Of a DNA stretch of 10,895 nt, positions 1-4,843 are shown piece after piece. Each line of letters opens with the position of its first letter. Position 1 is the stretch's first letter. The translations under genes and the position numbers were made by a program. The stretch comes from Campylobacterales bacterium (GTDB lineage: Bacteria; Campylobacterota; Campylobacteria; Campylobacterales; Arcobacteraceae), in the NCBI GenBank assembly GCA_019752775.1, contig JAIELU010000008.1, positions 1-10,895 on the forward strand. The letters are read 5' to 3'. A model generated the notes under the pieces. It worked only from the letters and a program-made list of their open reading frames with translations, ran no database searches and was not told where the DNA came from.

Positions 1-130
1 ATAGTAAAAATGCTGATGCAATAATTGCTATTATTGAAACAATCCATAATGTAATATTACTTGCAATAAAACATGAAATTAAAGTCAAAATTGACAACAT
101 TAAAAATAAAAGTGTAGATTTGTTTTTCAA
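1..130 (-). CDS. Unidentified small membrane protein, N-terminal part, cut by left edge
   Basis: Forty-three codons are open from a TTG at 130-128 to the window edge, with no stop. An AGGAG Shine-Dalgarno (140-136) lies five bases before the TTG, which is why I choose it over the ATG at codon 11, which lacks a comparable site. The peptide starts MKNKSTLLFLMLSIL and continues as two closely spaced hydrophobic stretches (about residues 6-23 and 26-43). This suggests an inner-membrane protein with a helical hairpin, or a signal anchor followed by a second helix. A TATAAT at 172-167 could be its -10 element. It follows fabH in the same direction, about 190 bp downstream. I do not recognise the family and assign no function. 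The reading frame with its ribosome site is seen; that it is a real gene is inferred. Confidence 0.5.
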   Translation of the reverse strand, partial: MKNKSTLLFLMLSILTLISCFIASNITLWIVSIIAIIASAFLL

Positions 131-298
131 AAAAACTCCTGTATAGAAAATTATATAATTCTAAATATTATATATTAAATATCCTCTTTAACAGATAAAG
201 ATAGAGAAGAAAGGAAATAGATTATATAAAAAATGCTTTTTAGTTACGAAAGTTTATGATATTTTATATGTATAGTTATAGAAGAGAATGATGATAAA
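131..298. other. Intergenic AT-rich spacer with no recognised gene
   Basis: Between the end of fabH and the TTG-started membrane protein gene there are only very short open frames (for example eight codons from an ATG at 232, plus strand). No RNA gene was recognised. Apart from the weak hairpin at 299-314 and the candidate -10 at 167-172, I see nothing here. Confidence 0.5.
167..172 (-). promoter_or_regulatory. Candidate -10 element for the left-edge membrane protein gene
   Basis: A perfect TATAAT reads on the minus strand about 37 bp before the TTG start. No good -35 hexamer is seen, which is common in Campylobacterota promoters. The region is so AT-rich that a chance match is quite possible. 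Confidence 0.3.
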
Positions 299-314
299 GT
301 GGAAGAAGTTCCAC
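299..314 (-). terminator. Weak hairpin after fabH, possible operon terminator
   Basis: On the minus strand GTGGAA-CTTC-TTCCAC forms a six-pair stem with a four-base loop, starting 8 bp after the fabH stop. It is followed by TTTATC rather than a solid U-run, so it would be a weak intrinsic terminator at best. Its position at the end of the ndk-to-fabH operon is the main argument. Confidence 0.35.
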
Positions 315-321
315 GTTACCA

Positions 322-1320
322 CTATTTTTTAGGAGCAAATTTAAATAAAGCTGAACCCCAAGTTAATCCGCCACCAAAGGCGTCAAAAAGTATAGTATCT
401 CCAGCTTTTATTTTACCCTCTTCAAAAGCATCATTCATTGCCATAGGAATTGAAGCAGCTGAAGTATTACCATATTTATGAACAGTTACAACAGTTTGCT
501 CATCAGTGAATCCTAAAGCTTCACCTACTGCTTTTATGATTCTAAGGTTTGCTTGATGAGGAATAAAGTGTGTTATATCCTCATTTGAAAGATTATGTTT
601 TTGCATCATTACTTTTACATCTGATGTTAATGTTTTAACAGCAAGCTTGAAAGTTTCATTTCCTTTCATTTTTATACATGCCATTTTATTCTCTAAAACT
701 TCTTTTGAGCAAGGATGTTTACTTCCTCCTCCAGCTGTTTTAATTAAATCTTCATAATTACCATCACTTGAACAATTTACATCAATAATTGCTTCATCTT
801 TGTTTGTTGTAGCTGAAATAATAGCCGCTCCAGCACCATCTCCAAAAATAAAACAAGTACTTCTATCTGTATAATCAAGAATAGAAGAATATGTTTCTGC
901 ACCAATAAGTAGTACATTTTTTTTCATTCCTGATTCAATAAATGCTTTTGCAATTGAAACAGCATATACAAATCCTGTACAAGCTGCACTAATATCAAAT
1001 GCCATAACATTTGGAAGTCCAATTTTTGATGATATTAAACAAGCAGTTGATGGCATACATAAATAATCAGGTGTTACCGTAGCACAAATTATTAAATCAA
1101 TCTCTTCTTTTGAAATTCCTGATCTATCAATCGCGACTTGCGCTGCACGTGCACCTAAATCAGATGAAGCTTCATTCTCTTCAGAAATTCTTCTTTCTTT
1201 AATACCAGTTCTTTTTGTAATCCATTCATCACTTGTATCAATGATTTTTTCAAAATCTGCATTTGTCATAATCTTTGAAGGAATATAAGCCCCAATAGAT
1301 CTAAAAGCTGCATATGTCAT
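322..1320 (-). CDS. fabH: 3-oxoacyl-[ACP] synthase III (FabH)
   Basis: This cytosolic enzyme starts type II fatty acid synthesis by condensing acetyl-CoA with malonyl-ACP. The 332-residue protein has the usual length. The full catalytic triad of the family is visible: Cys114 in SAACTGF, His255 in IPHQANLRI and Asn285 in YGNTSAAS. The C-terminal DAFGGGLTWGSAL is also typical. The thiolase-fold N-half holds GIKERRISE (residues 39-47), close to the CoA-binding region. The start has AAGGAT at 1332-1327, and only 27 bp separate it from the plsX stop, so the genes are co-transcribed. The plsX-fabH pairing is widespread in bacteria and couples initiation of fatty acid synthesis to phospholipid precursor supply. 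It is the last gene of the operon. Nothing is missing or unusual. Confidence 0.96.
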   Translation of the reverse strand: MTYAAFRSIGAYIPSKIMTNADFEKIIDTSDEWITKRTGIKERRISEENEASSDLGARAAQVAIDRSGISKEEIDLIICATVTPDYLCMPSTACLISSKIGLPNVMAFDISAACTGFVYAVSIAKAFIESGMKKNVLLIGAETYSSILDYTDRSTCFIFGDGAGAAIISATTNKDEAIIDVNCSSDGNYEDLIKTAGGGSKHPCSKEVLENKMACIKMKGNETFKLAVKTLTSDVKVMMQKHNLSNEDITHFIPHQANLRIIKAVGEALGFTDEQTVVTVHKYGNTSAASIPMAMNDAFEEGKIKAGDTILFDAFGGGLTWGSALFKFAPKK

Positions 1321-1347
1321 TTACATATCCTTAAATTAAATATAGTG

Positions 1348-2356
1348 TTAATTAATTTCTTGATTATTACTATATTTTGCTAATCTTTGTTCAATTATAG
1401 TATCTAAATTTGAACTTGCTGCATTTATTGCTTGAAATATAGCATTTTGTATTGCTTTTGGATTTGATTTTCCATGGGCAATAATAACAGGAGCTTTAAC
1501 ACCTAATAAAGGAGCTCCTCCATATTCAGCATAATCAACTCTTACTTTTAAGTTTTTGAAAACTTTTCTCATAAGAACTGCACCAGCAATTGAAATTAAT
1601 GATCTTTTTAAATTTTTCTTAATAATTTTTCCGATTGTATCTGCAACACCTTCGGCTGTTTTAAGTAAAATATTACCAACAAAACCATCACAAACAACAA
1701 CATCCACTGTTCCTTTGAAGATATCACTACCTTCAACATTTCCAGCGAAATTAGGAATTTTTGCTAATAATTTATAAGCTTCTTTTGTAACTTCATTACC
1801 TTTGCTATCTTCTTCACCATTACTTAATAATCCAACAATTGGTTCATCAAGTCTTAAAACATATTGAGCATAAACTTGACCCATTACAGCAAACTCAAAT
1901 AAGTTTTTTGCATCACTATCTACATTTGCCCCAACATCTAACACTAATGTATTTTGATTTTCACTTGTAGGCATTAATGTAGCAATTGCAGGTCTATTTA
2001 CACCTTTTATTCTTCCAATTCGAAGAGTTGCAAGTGACATTGAAGCCCCTGAATGTCCAGCTGAAACAACTGCATCAGCATTTCCTTCACGAACCAGTTC
2101 TATAGCTTTATAAATTGTTGATTCTTTTCTTTTTAGTGCATCTGTAGCAGAATCACTCATACTAATTACATCATTTGTATCTAATATTTCAATTCTTGAT
2201 AAAAAAATTTGTGGAATAAGAGGTAAAAGTTCATCTTTTTTACCGACCGCGATTGCAGAGAAGTTGTTGTTTTTTTTTTAGTGCTGCAACTAAGCCCTCA
2301 ATTATAGGCTCAGGACCGAAGTCCCCACCCATAGCATCTATTGCAATTTTCAGCAT
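1348..2356 (-). CDS. plsX: Phosphate acyltransferase PlsX, frame broken at an A10 tract
   Basis: PlsX turns acyl-ACP into acyl-phosphate, the substrate PlsY uses for the first acylation of glycerol-3-phosphate; it is a peripheral membrane enzyme. Translation from the ATG at 2356 gives the family N-terminus MLKIAIDAMGGDFGPEPII, then runs through ten As (minus strand, 2279-2270) and stops at TAA 2242-2240 after 38 codons. The rest of the protein is open in another frame, from the tract (KKNNNFSAIAVGKKDELLP) to the stop at 1348-1350. It includes SAGHSGASM, DVGANVD, CDGFVGN and the C-terminal YGGAPLLGV. With nine As the frame is continuous and gives 335 residues, the normal length. The ATG overlaps the rpmF stop by one base (TAATG). 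The internal ATG at 2160 lacks a Shine-Dalgarno and the N-terminal motif, so it is not a likely natural start. A sequence error, a real mutation or polymerase slippage would each explain this. Confidence 0.9.
2270..2279 (-). repeat. A10 homopolymer within plsX, frameshift site
   Basis: Ten As read on the minus strand, followed by CAACAACTT. Nine As restore the PlsX frame (LKKNNNFSAIAVG). It is the longest single-base run I noticed in the window; an A9 run occurs in the diguanylate cyclase gene (8900-8892) without breaking its frame. Confidence 0.9.
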
Positions 2357-2508
2357 TAGTTTTTGTATTCACCAGTAGTTGGATTAACCATATGAGGCAT
2401 TTTCCATGTTCCATCTGTATCTTTTACAGGTTTTTTTAATGTTATTTTGTAATGAGTTCTTCTTTTTGCTGCTCTAGTGTGAGATACTCTTCTCTTAGGT
2501 ACTGCCAT
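2356..2508 (-). CDS. rpmF: 50S ribosomal protein L32
   Basis: This 50-residue protein of the large ribosomal subunit starts MAVPKRRVSHTRAAKRRTHY, the hallmark basic N-terminus of L32, and ends in MVNPTTGEYKN. The family core (KxSKxRxxxRRxH type) is recognisable. It carries no zinc-binding cysteine pairs, so it looks like the Cys-free form of L32. AGGAG (2520-2516) gives a strong ribosome site, and its first bases overlap the stop codon of the upstream DUF177 gene. Its own stop overlaps the plsX start codon by one base. Both joints imply translational coupling, and the order DUF177-rpmF-plsX-fabH is a classic bacterial operon. The gene is intact. Confidence 0.96.
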   Translation of the reverse strand: MAVPKRRVSHTRAAKRRTHYKITLKKPVKDTDGTWKMPHMVNPTTGEYKN

Positions 2509-2519
2509 TTTAATTCTCC

Positions 2520-2897
2520 TTAAAATTCTTTTTCAAAATTATCACCAAGTTGTGCACATTTGTCACATAGGTAATAGTCACTTTTTATACTATTTAATTC
2601 ACTTTGAATTATTTCATCAAAATCAATTATACTGTCTTCAACTTCTATTACTAAATATTCACTTTCATCATTTTTGTAAATGCCATCACTTAATAATAAA
2701 TGAAGCTCTTCATCAACTCCAATTTCTTCAGTTTCTCCACATCTACAACAATCAATATCAGTACTACCTTGTAATACTGCGTCAATTTTTACTAATGATT
2801 GCGATATTTTACAAAAAGTACCTTCAATTTTAACTGAATTGTGAACAATTTCCAATTCTTTGCTAACTTGCGGTACTTTTCTAAATTCAATTTTCAT
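2520..2897 (-). CDS. DUF177 / YceD-family protein with two Cys pairs
   Basis: The 125-residue protein lies directly before rpmF, the usual place of the DUF177 (YceD) family. Members are tied to ribosome or rRNA biogenesis in some organisms, but the molecular role is not settled. Visible here are CCRCGE (Cys50, Cys51 and Cys53) and CDKCAQLGDNF near the C-terminus (Cys111 and Cys114). The pairs C50-x-x-C53 and C111-x-x-C114 could together hold one zinc ion. An acidic middle section (residues 56-97) lies between them. The ATG at 2897 has no clear Shine-Dalgarno: the 26 bp after the ndk stop are nearly all A and T. The start is kept because MKIEFRKVP is a typical beginning and no better upstream codon exists. 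It is part of the ndk operon. Family assignment rests on context and the Cys pattern. Confidence 0.82.
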   Translation of the reverse strand: MKIEFRKVPQVSKELEIVHNSVKIEGTFCKISQSLVKIDAVLQGSTDIDCCRCGETEEIGVDEELHLLLSDGIYKNDESEYLVIEVEDSIIDFDEIIQSELNSIKSDYYLCDKCAQLGDNFEKEF

Positions 2898-2923
2898 TAT
2901 AAATTGTATTAATTAACTATAAA

Positions 2924-3337
2924 TTAACAAATTTCTTTTTGAGCAAAGAAAAAATTGATTTCATTTGTTGCATTTTCTAATGAATCAGAACCATGAACTG
3001 CATTTGCATCAATTGATTCTGCAAAGTCTGCTCTAATTGTTCCAGCAGCAGCTTCTTTAGGATTAGTTGCACCCATTAATTCTCTGTTTATTGCCATTGC
3101 GTTAACACCTTCTAAAACTGTAACTACAACTGGTCCTGAGATCATGAATTCAACTAAATCTTTAAAGAAAGGTCTAGCAGCATGTACAGCATAAAAAGCT
3201 TCAGCTTCAGCTTGGCTTAATTGCATTTTTCTAGTTGCAGCAATTCTTAATCCAGCTGTTTCGAATCTATCTAAGATTTTTCCAACTACATTTTTTGCTA
3301 CAGCGTCTGGTTTAATGATTGATAATGTTTGTTCCAT
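2924..3337 (-). CDS. ndk: Nucleoside diphosphate kinase
   Basis: Ndk moves the terminal phosphate from ATP to other (d)NDPs through a phospho-histidine, and so balances nucleotide pools in the cytosol. The 137-residue protein has the standard bacterial length. Hallmarks are MEQTLSIIKPDAV at the N-terminus, GPVVVTVLEG around residues 68-77, TNPKEAAAGTIRADF at 91-105 and the active-site NAVHGSDS with His115. GAGGAA (3350-3345) serves as ribosome site. It is the first gene of the operon leading through DUF177, rpmF and plsX to fabH, transcribed from a TATAAT promoter at 3376-3371. The preceding fdxA gene has its own terminator, so ndk is probably independent of it. The gene is intact. Confidence 0.97.
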   Translation of the reverse strand: MEQTLSIIKPDAVAKNVVGKILDRFETAGLRIAATRKMQLSQAEAEAFYAVHAARPFFKDLVEFMISGPVVVTVLEGVNAMAINRELMGATNPKEAAAGTIRADFAESIDANAVHGSDSLENATNEINFFFAQKEIC

Positions 3338-3370
3338 TATTTATATTCCTCGATTTTTTTTAAGTCGCGG

Positions 3371-3399
3371 ATTATACCTAAAAAATAAAAAAAAGGCAA
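3371..3399 (-). promoter_or_regulatory. Promoter of the ndk-DUF177-rpmF-plsX-fabH operon
   Basis: On the minus strand a perfect TATAAT (3376-3371) preceded by GG, with TTGCCT (3399-3394) 16 bp upstream as a -35-like hexamer (4 of 6). Transcription would start near 3364, about 27 bases before the ndk ATG. The -35 hexamer is the 3' arm of the fdxA terminator, so the two signals share bases. Confidence 0.65.
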
Positions 3400-3420
3400 G
3401 TAGTGAAAAACTACTCGCCT
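3387..3420 (-). terminator. Intrinsic terminator of fdxA
   Basis: Read on the minus strand, GGCGAGUAG (3419-3411), loop UUUUUCA, then CUACUUGCC (3403-3395) forms a fully paired stem with one G-U wobble. It is followed by eight Us, an A and five more Us. On the plus strand the wobble becomes an A-C mismatch, so the hairpin favours minus-strand transcripts. It starts 27 bp after the fdxA stop. Confidence 0.85.
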
Positions 3421-3446
3421 TTTTTACTATAAATTAATAGTAAATA

Positions 3447-3722
3447 TTAATCTTCAACTACAGGAGAACCAACAGTTCCTCTGTCTTCTCTTTCAACAGC
3501 ACTTGAACCAACTTCGTCCCATACAATACAACCTTCAGTTGGACATGCATCAGCACATGCAGGAGCATCATTATGACCTACACACTCAACACATTTATCT
3601 GAATATACATAATATGTATCTGCTCCAGTTGGGTTCTCATCATTATCAACAATTGCTTCTACTGGACACTCATCTAAACAAGCATCACAACTAATACAGA
3701 TATCAGTAATTTTTACTGCCAT
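3447..3722 (-). CDS. fdxA: 2[4Fe-4S] ferredoxin (FdxA type)
   Basis: This is a soluble low-potential electron carrier of 91 residues. Nine cysteines fit the two-cluster pattern of the Allochromatium type: C9-x2-C12-x2-C15-x3-C19, then C44-x2-C47-x8-C56-x3-C60, with an extra C65. The long insert between C47 and C56 (VGHNDAPA) and the acidic C-terminal tail after residue 66 are typical of this subfamily. Partners in this phylum are probably pyruvate and 2-oxoglutarate oxidoreductases; that is inference. In C. jejuni the equivalent gene, also divergent from ahpC, is iron-induced and needed for aerotolerance. AGGAG is at 3733-3729. A terminator directly downstream makes the gene monocistronic. 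The frame is intact and the start is clear. Confidence 0.93.
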   Translation of the reverse strand: MAVKITDICISCDACLDECPVEAIVDNDENPTGADTYYVYSDKCVECVGHNDAPACADACPTEGCIVWDEVGSSAVEREDRGTVGSPVVED

Positions 3723-3764
3723 AGTATATCTCCTAATTAAAATTTAGAAAACTCTATCACAGTA

Positions 3765-3770
3765 AATATA
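3765..3770 (-). promoter_or_regulatory. Possible -10 element for fdxA
   Basis: TATATT on the minus strand, 42 bp upstream of the fdxA ATG, would give a leader of about 35 bases. No convincing -35 hexamer is seen. The alternatives nearby are poor, and the AT content makes the assignment weak. Confidence 0.3.
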
Positions 3771-3791
3771 AAATTATCTTTAAAATATTTA

Positions 3792-3804
3792 GATTATCAT
3801 TTTA
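3792..3804. promoter_or_regulatory. Fur-box-like sequence upstream of fdxA
   Basis: GATTATCATTTTA matches 10 of 13 bases of the right part of the classical Fur box (GATAATCATTATC). It lies just upstream of the putative fdxA -10. A reverse-oriented ATGATAAT sits at 3883-3890 on the ahpC side. Regulation by Fur or a relative fits what is known of Campylobacter fdxA and ahpC, but a partial match in AT-rich DNA is weak evidence. Confidence 0.3.
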
Positions 3805-3825
3805 AAATCTTCCATTGAGATTTTA
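3803..3825. repeat. Short inverted repeat competing with the large palindrome
   Basis: TAAAATCT (3803-3810) and AGATTTTA (3818-3825) form an eight-pair stem with a seven-base loop. The second arm is also the outer part of the left arm of the 20-bp inverted repeat at 3818-3861, whose right arm ends in another TAAAATCT (3854-3861). Only one of the two hairpins can form at a time. Confidence 0.6.
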
Positions 3826-3861
3826 TGTAATAAATGAAGAGTCATTTATTACATAAAATCT
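3818..3861. repeat. Perfect 20-bp inverted repeat between fdxA and ahpC
   Basis: The left arm 3818-3837 (AGATTTTATGTAATAAATGA) is exactly complementary to 3842-3861, with loop AGAG. It lies centrally in the 271-bp divergent region, about 95 bp from the fdxA start and 130 bp from the ahpC start. No U-run follows on either strand, so it is not a normal terminator. It could be an operator, a cruciform-forming site, or the stem of a small RNA. The repeat is seen directly; its role is unknown. Confidence 0.85.
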
Positions 3862-3940
3862 TTATTAGATAAATTTTATCTTATGATAATATTTTTTACA
3901 AATTCATAAATTTAAGTAAACTCACAGTTTCTTTTTTGAA

Positions 3941-3965
3941 TTATTGTTATATAATTCCACAATAA
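3941..3965 (+). promoter_or_regulatory. ahpC promoter -10 flanked by a 7-bp inverted repeat
   Basis: A perfect TATAAT at 3950-3955 lies 38 bp before the ahpC ATG; transcription would start near 3962. No -35 hexamer is convincing, only T-rich DNA. TTATTGT (3941-3947) and ACAATAA (3959-3965) form an inverted repeat centred on the -10, a good position for a repressor to block polymerase. PerR or CosR control of ahpC is known in Campylobacter, but which protein would bind here is inference. Confidence 0.55.
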
Positions 3966-3993
3966 AAACAACAAATATAAAAGGAAATAAGAT

Positions 3994-4458
3994 ATGTTAG
4001 TAACAAGAAAAGCTCCAGATTTTACAGCAAAAGCTGTACTTGCAGATGGTCAAATAGTAGAGAATTTTAACTTGTATGAGAATATTGGAGAAAAAGGTGC
4101 CGTATTGTTTTTTTATCCATTAGACTTTACTTTTGTTTGCCCATCAGAAATTATTGCATTCTCAAAAAGAATTGAAGATTTTACTTCAAGAGGAGTATCA
4201 GTAATAGGATGTTCAGTAGATTCACAATTTTCACACTTTGCATGGAGAGAAACAGCAGTTGAAAATGGTGGAATAGGAAGAGTTAAATTTCCATTGGTAG
4301 CTGACCTTTCAAAATCAATCTCAAGAGATTATGATGTACTGTTTACAAATGAGCATGGAGAAGTTTGTCCAGCTGGTTGGGTAAAAGGTGATGAAGGTAT
4401 GAAGGCTAATACAGCTGGTGTTGCTGAGTATTTAGCTAAAAACGAAGGTAAATTATAG
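3994..4458 (+). CDS. ahpC: AhpC/Prx1-type peroxiredoxin with 44-residue internal deletion
   Basis: The family reduces hydrogen peroxide, organic peroxides and peroxynitrite in the cytosol with a pair of cysteines. Here P42-x3-T46-x2-C49 (FYPLDFTFVCPSEI) carries the peroxidatic Cys49, and HGEVCPAGW carries the resolving Cys125. The start, with AAGGAA at 3981-3986, and the C-terminus (AEYLAKNEGKL) are normal. The protein has only 154 residues against about 198 for its Campylobacter relatives. Comparison from memory places a 44-residue in-frame gap at V115/L116 (about nt 4338/4339), where DYDV is joined directly to LFTNEHGEV. The missing part normally holds RGxFxxD with the second conserved arginine, core strands and the GRNxxExLR helix. 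Activity is therefore doubtful. A real deletion, perhaps at a short CTG repeat, and a sequence error both remain possible. It is first in an operon with a thioredoxin gene 15 bp downstream. Confidence 0.9.
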   Translation: MLVTRKAPDFTAKAVLADGQIVENFNLYENIGEKGAVLFFYPLDFTFVCPSEIIAFSKRIEDFTSRGVSVIGCSVDSQFSHFAWRETAVENGGIGRVKFPLVADLSKSISRDYDVLFTNEHGEVCPAGWVKGDEGMKANTAGVAEYLAKNEGKL

Positions 4459-4473
4459 GAAATAGGAATTATT

Positions 4474-4791
4474 ATGGGAAAATATATAGAATTAAATCAA
4501 AATAATATAGAAGAAACAATCAAGGAAGGTGTTTCATTAGTTGACTTTTGGGCACCTTGTTGTGGACCTTGTAGAATGATTGCTCCTATTATTGATCAAC
4601 TTGCCGTTGAGTTTGATGGAATTGTAAAAATTTGTAAAATAAATACAGAAGAAGAAACAGTAGTAATGAAACAATATCAAATAAGATCAATTCCTACTAT
4701 TCTTTTTTTCAAAGATGGGAAAATCGTTGATCAATTAATCGGTTATAGTACAAAAGCTAAACTTGAAGAGAAAATAAACGCACATTTATAA
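4474..4791 (+). CDS. Thioredoxin with CCGPC active site
   Basis: This small cytosolic dithiol reductant has 105 residues, a standard thioredoxin fold length. FWAPCCGPCRMIAP holds the redox pair Cys30 and Cys33; the usual Trp before the CGPC is replaced by Cys29, giving three cysteines in five residues. The cis-proline follows as Pro74 in RSIPT. The C-terminal part (FFKDGKIVDQLIGYSTKAKLEEKI) is ordinary. AGGAA (4464-4468) lies between the ahpC stop and the ATG, and the gap is only 15 bp, so it is co-transcribed with ahpC. It is probably the electron donor for a peroxiredoxin (inference). The main TrxA of these bacteria normally has WCGPC, so this may be a secondary, stress-linked paralogue; hence no trxA symbol is given. 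Confidence 0.92.
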   Translation: MGKYIELNQNNIEETIKEGVSLVDFWAPCCGPCRMIAPIIDQLAVEFDGIVKICKINTEEETVVMKQYQIRSIPTILFFKDGKIVDQLIGYSTKAKLEEKINAHL

Positions 4792-4800
4792 AAAATATTA

Positions 4801-4837
4801 TCTATGTGCAAAGAAATCCTTTGCATATAGATTTTTT
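4801..4837 (+). terminator. Terminator of ahpC-thioredoxin, between convergent genes
   Basis: TCTATGTGCAAAG (4801-4813), loop AAATC, CTTTGCATATAGA (4819-4831) gives 13 pairs with one G-U wobble on the plus strand. A T6 run and then TTAGTTTTTT follow. On the minus strand the wobble is an A-C mismatch, but a T-rich stretch also follows, so it may end katA transcripts too. Confidence 0.85.
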
Positions 4838-4843
4838 AGTTTT

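Noticed and set aside
1556..1777. Plus-strand open frame opposite plsX
   Set aside because: It lies wholly inside the conserved PlsX sequence on the other strand and has no recognisable product.
2240..2356. A separate 38-codon leader peptide before a shorter PlsX starting at 2160
   Set aside because: The 38 codons encode the PlsX family N-terminus itself, and the sequence between the A-run and 2160 also encodes PlsX in the other frame. A broken single gene explains everything better.
2552..2833. Plus-strand open frame of 93 codons opposite the DUF177 gene
   Set aside because: It is antisense to a clearly conserved operon gene, and its product is a low-complexity peptide rich in His, Gln, Leu and Tyr, as expected from reversing AT-rich codons. 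No ribosome site supports it.
3503..3694. Plus-strand open frame of 63 codons opposite fdxA
   Set aside because: It is a His/Gln/Leu-rich shadow of the ferredoxin gene, whose cysteine pattern proves the other strand.
3818..3861. The 20-bp inverted repeat as an intrinsic terminator
   Set aside because: No U-run follows on either strand, the stem is almost all A-T, and it lies between divergent genes where no transcript needs to end.
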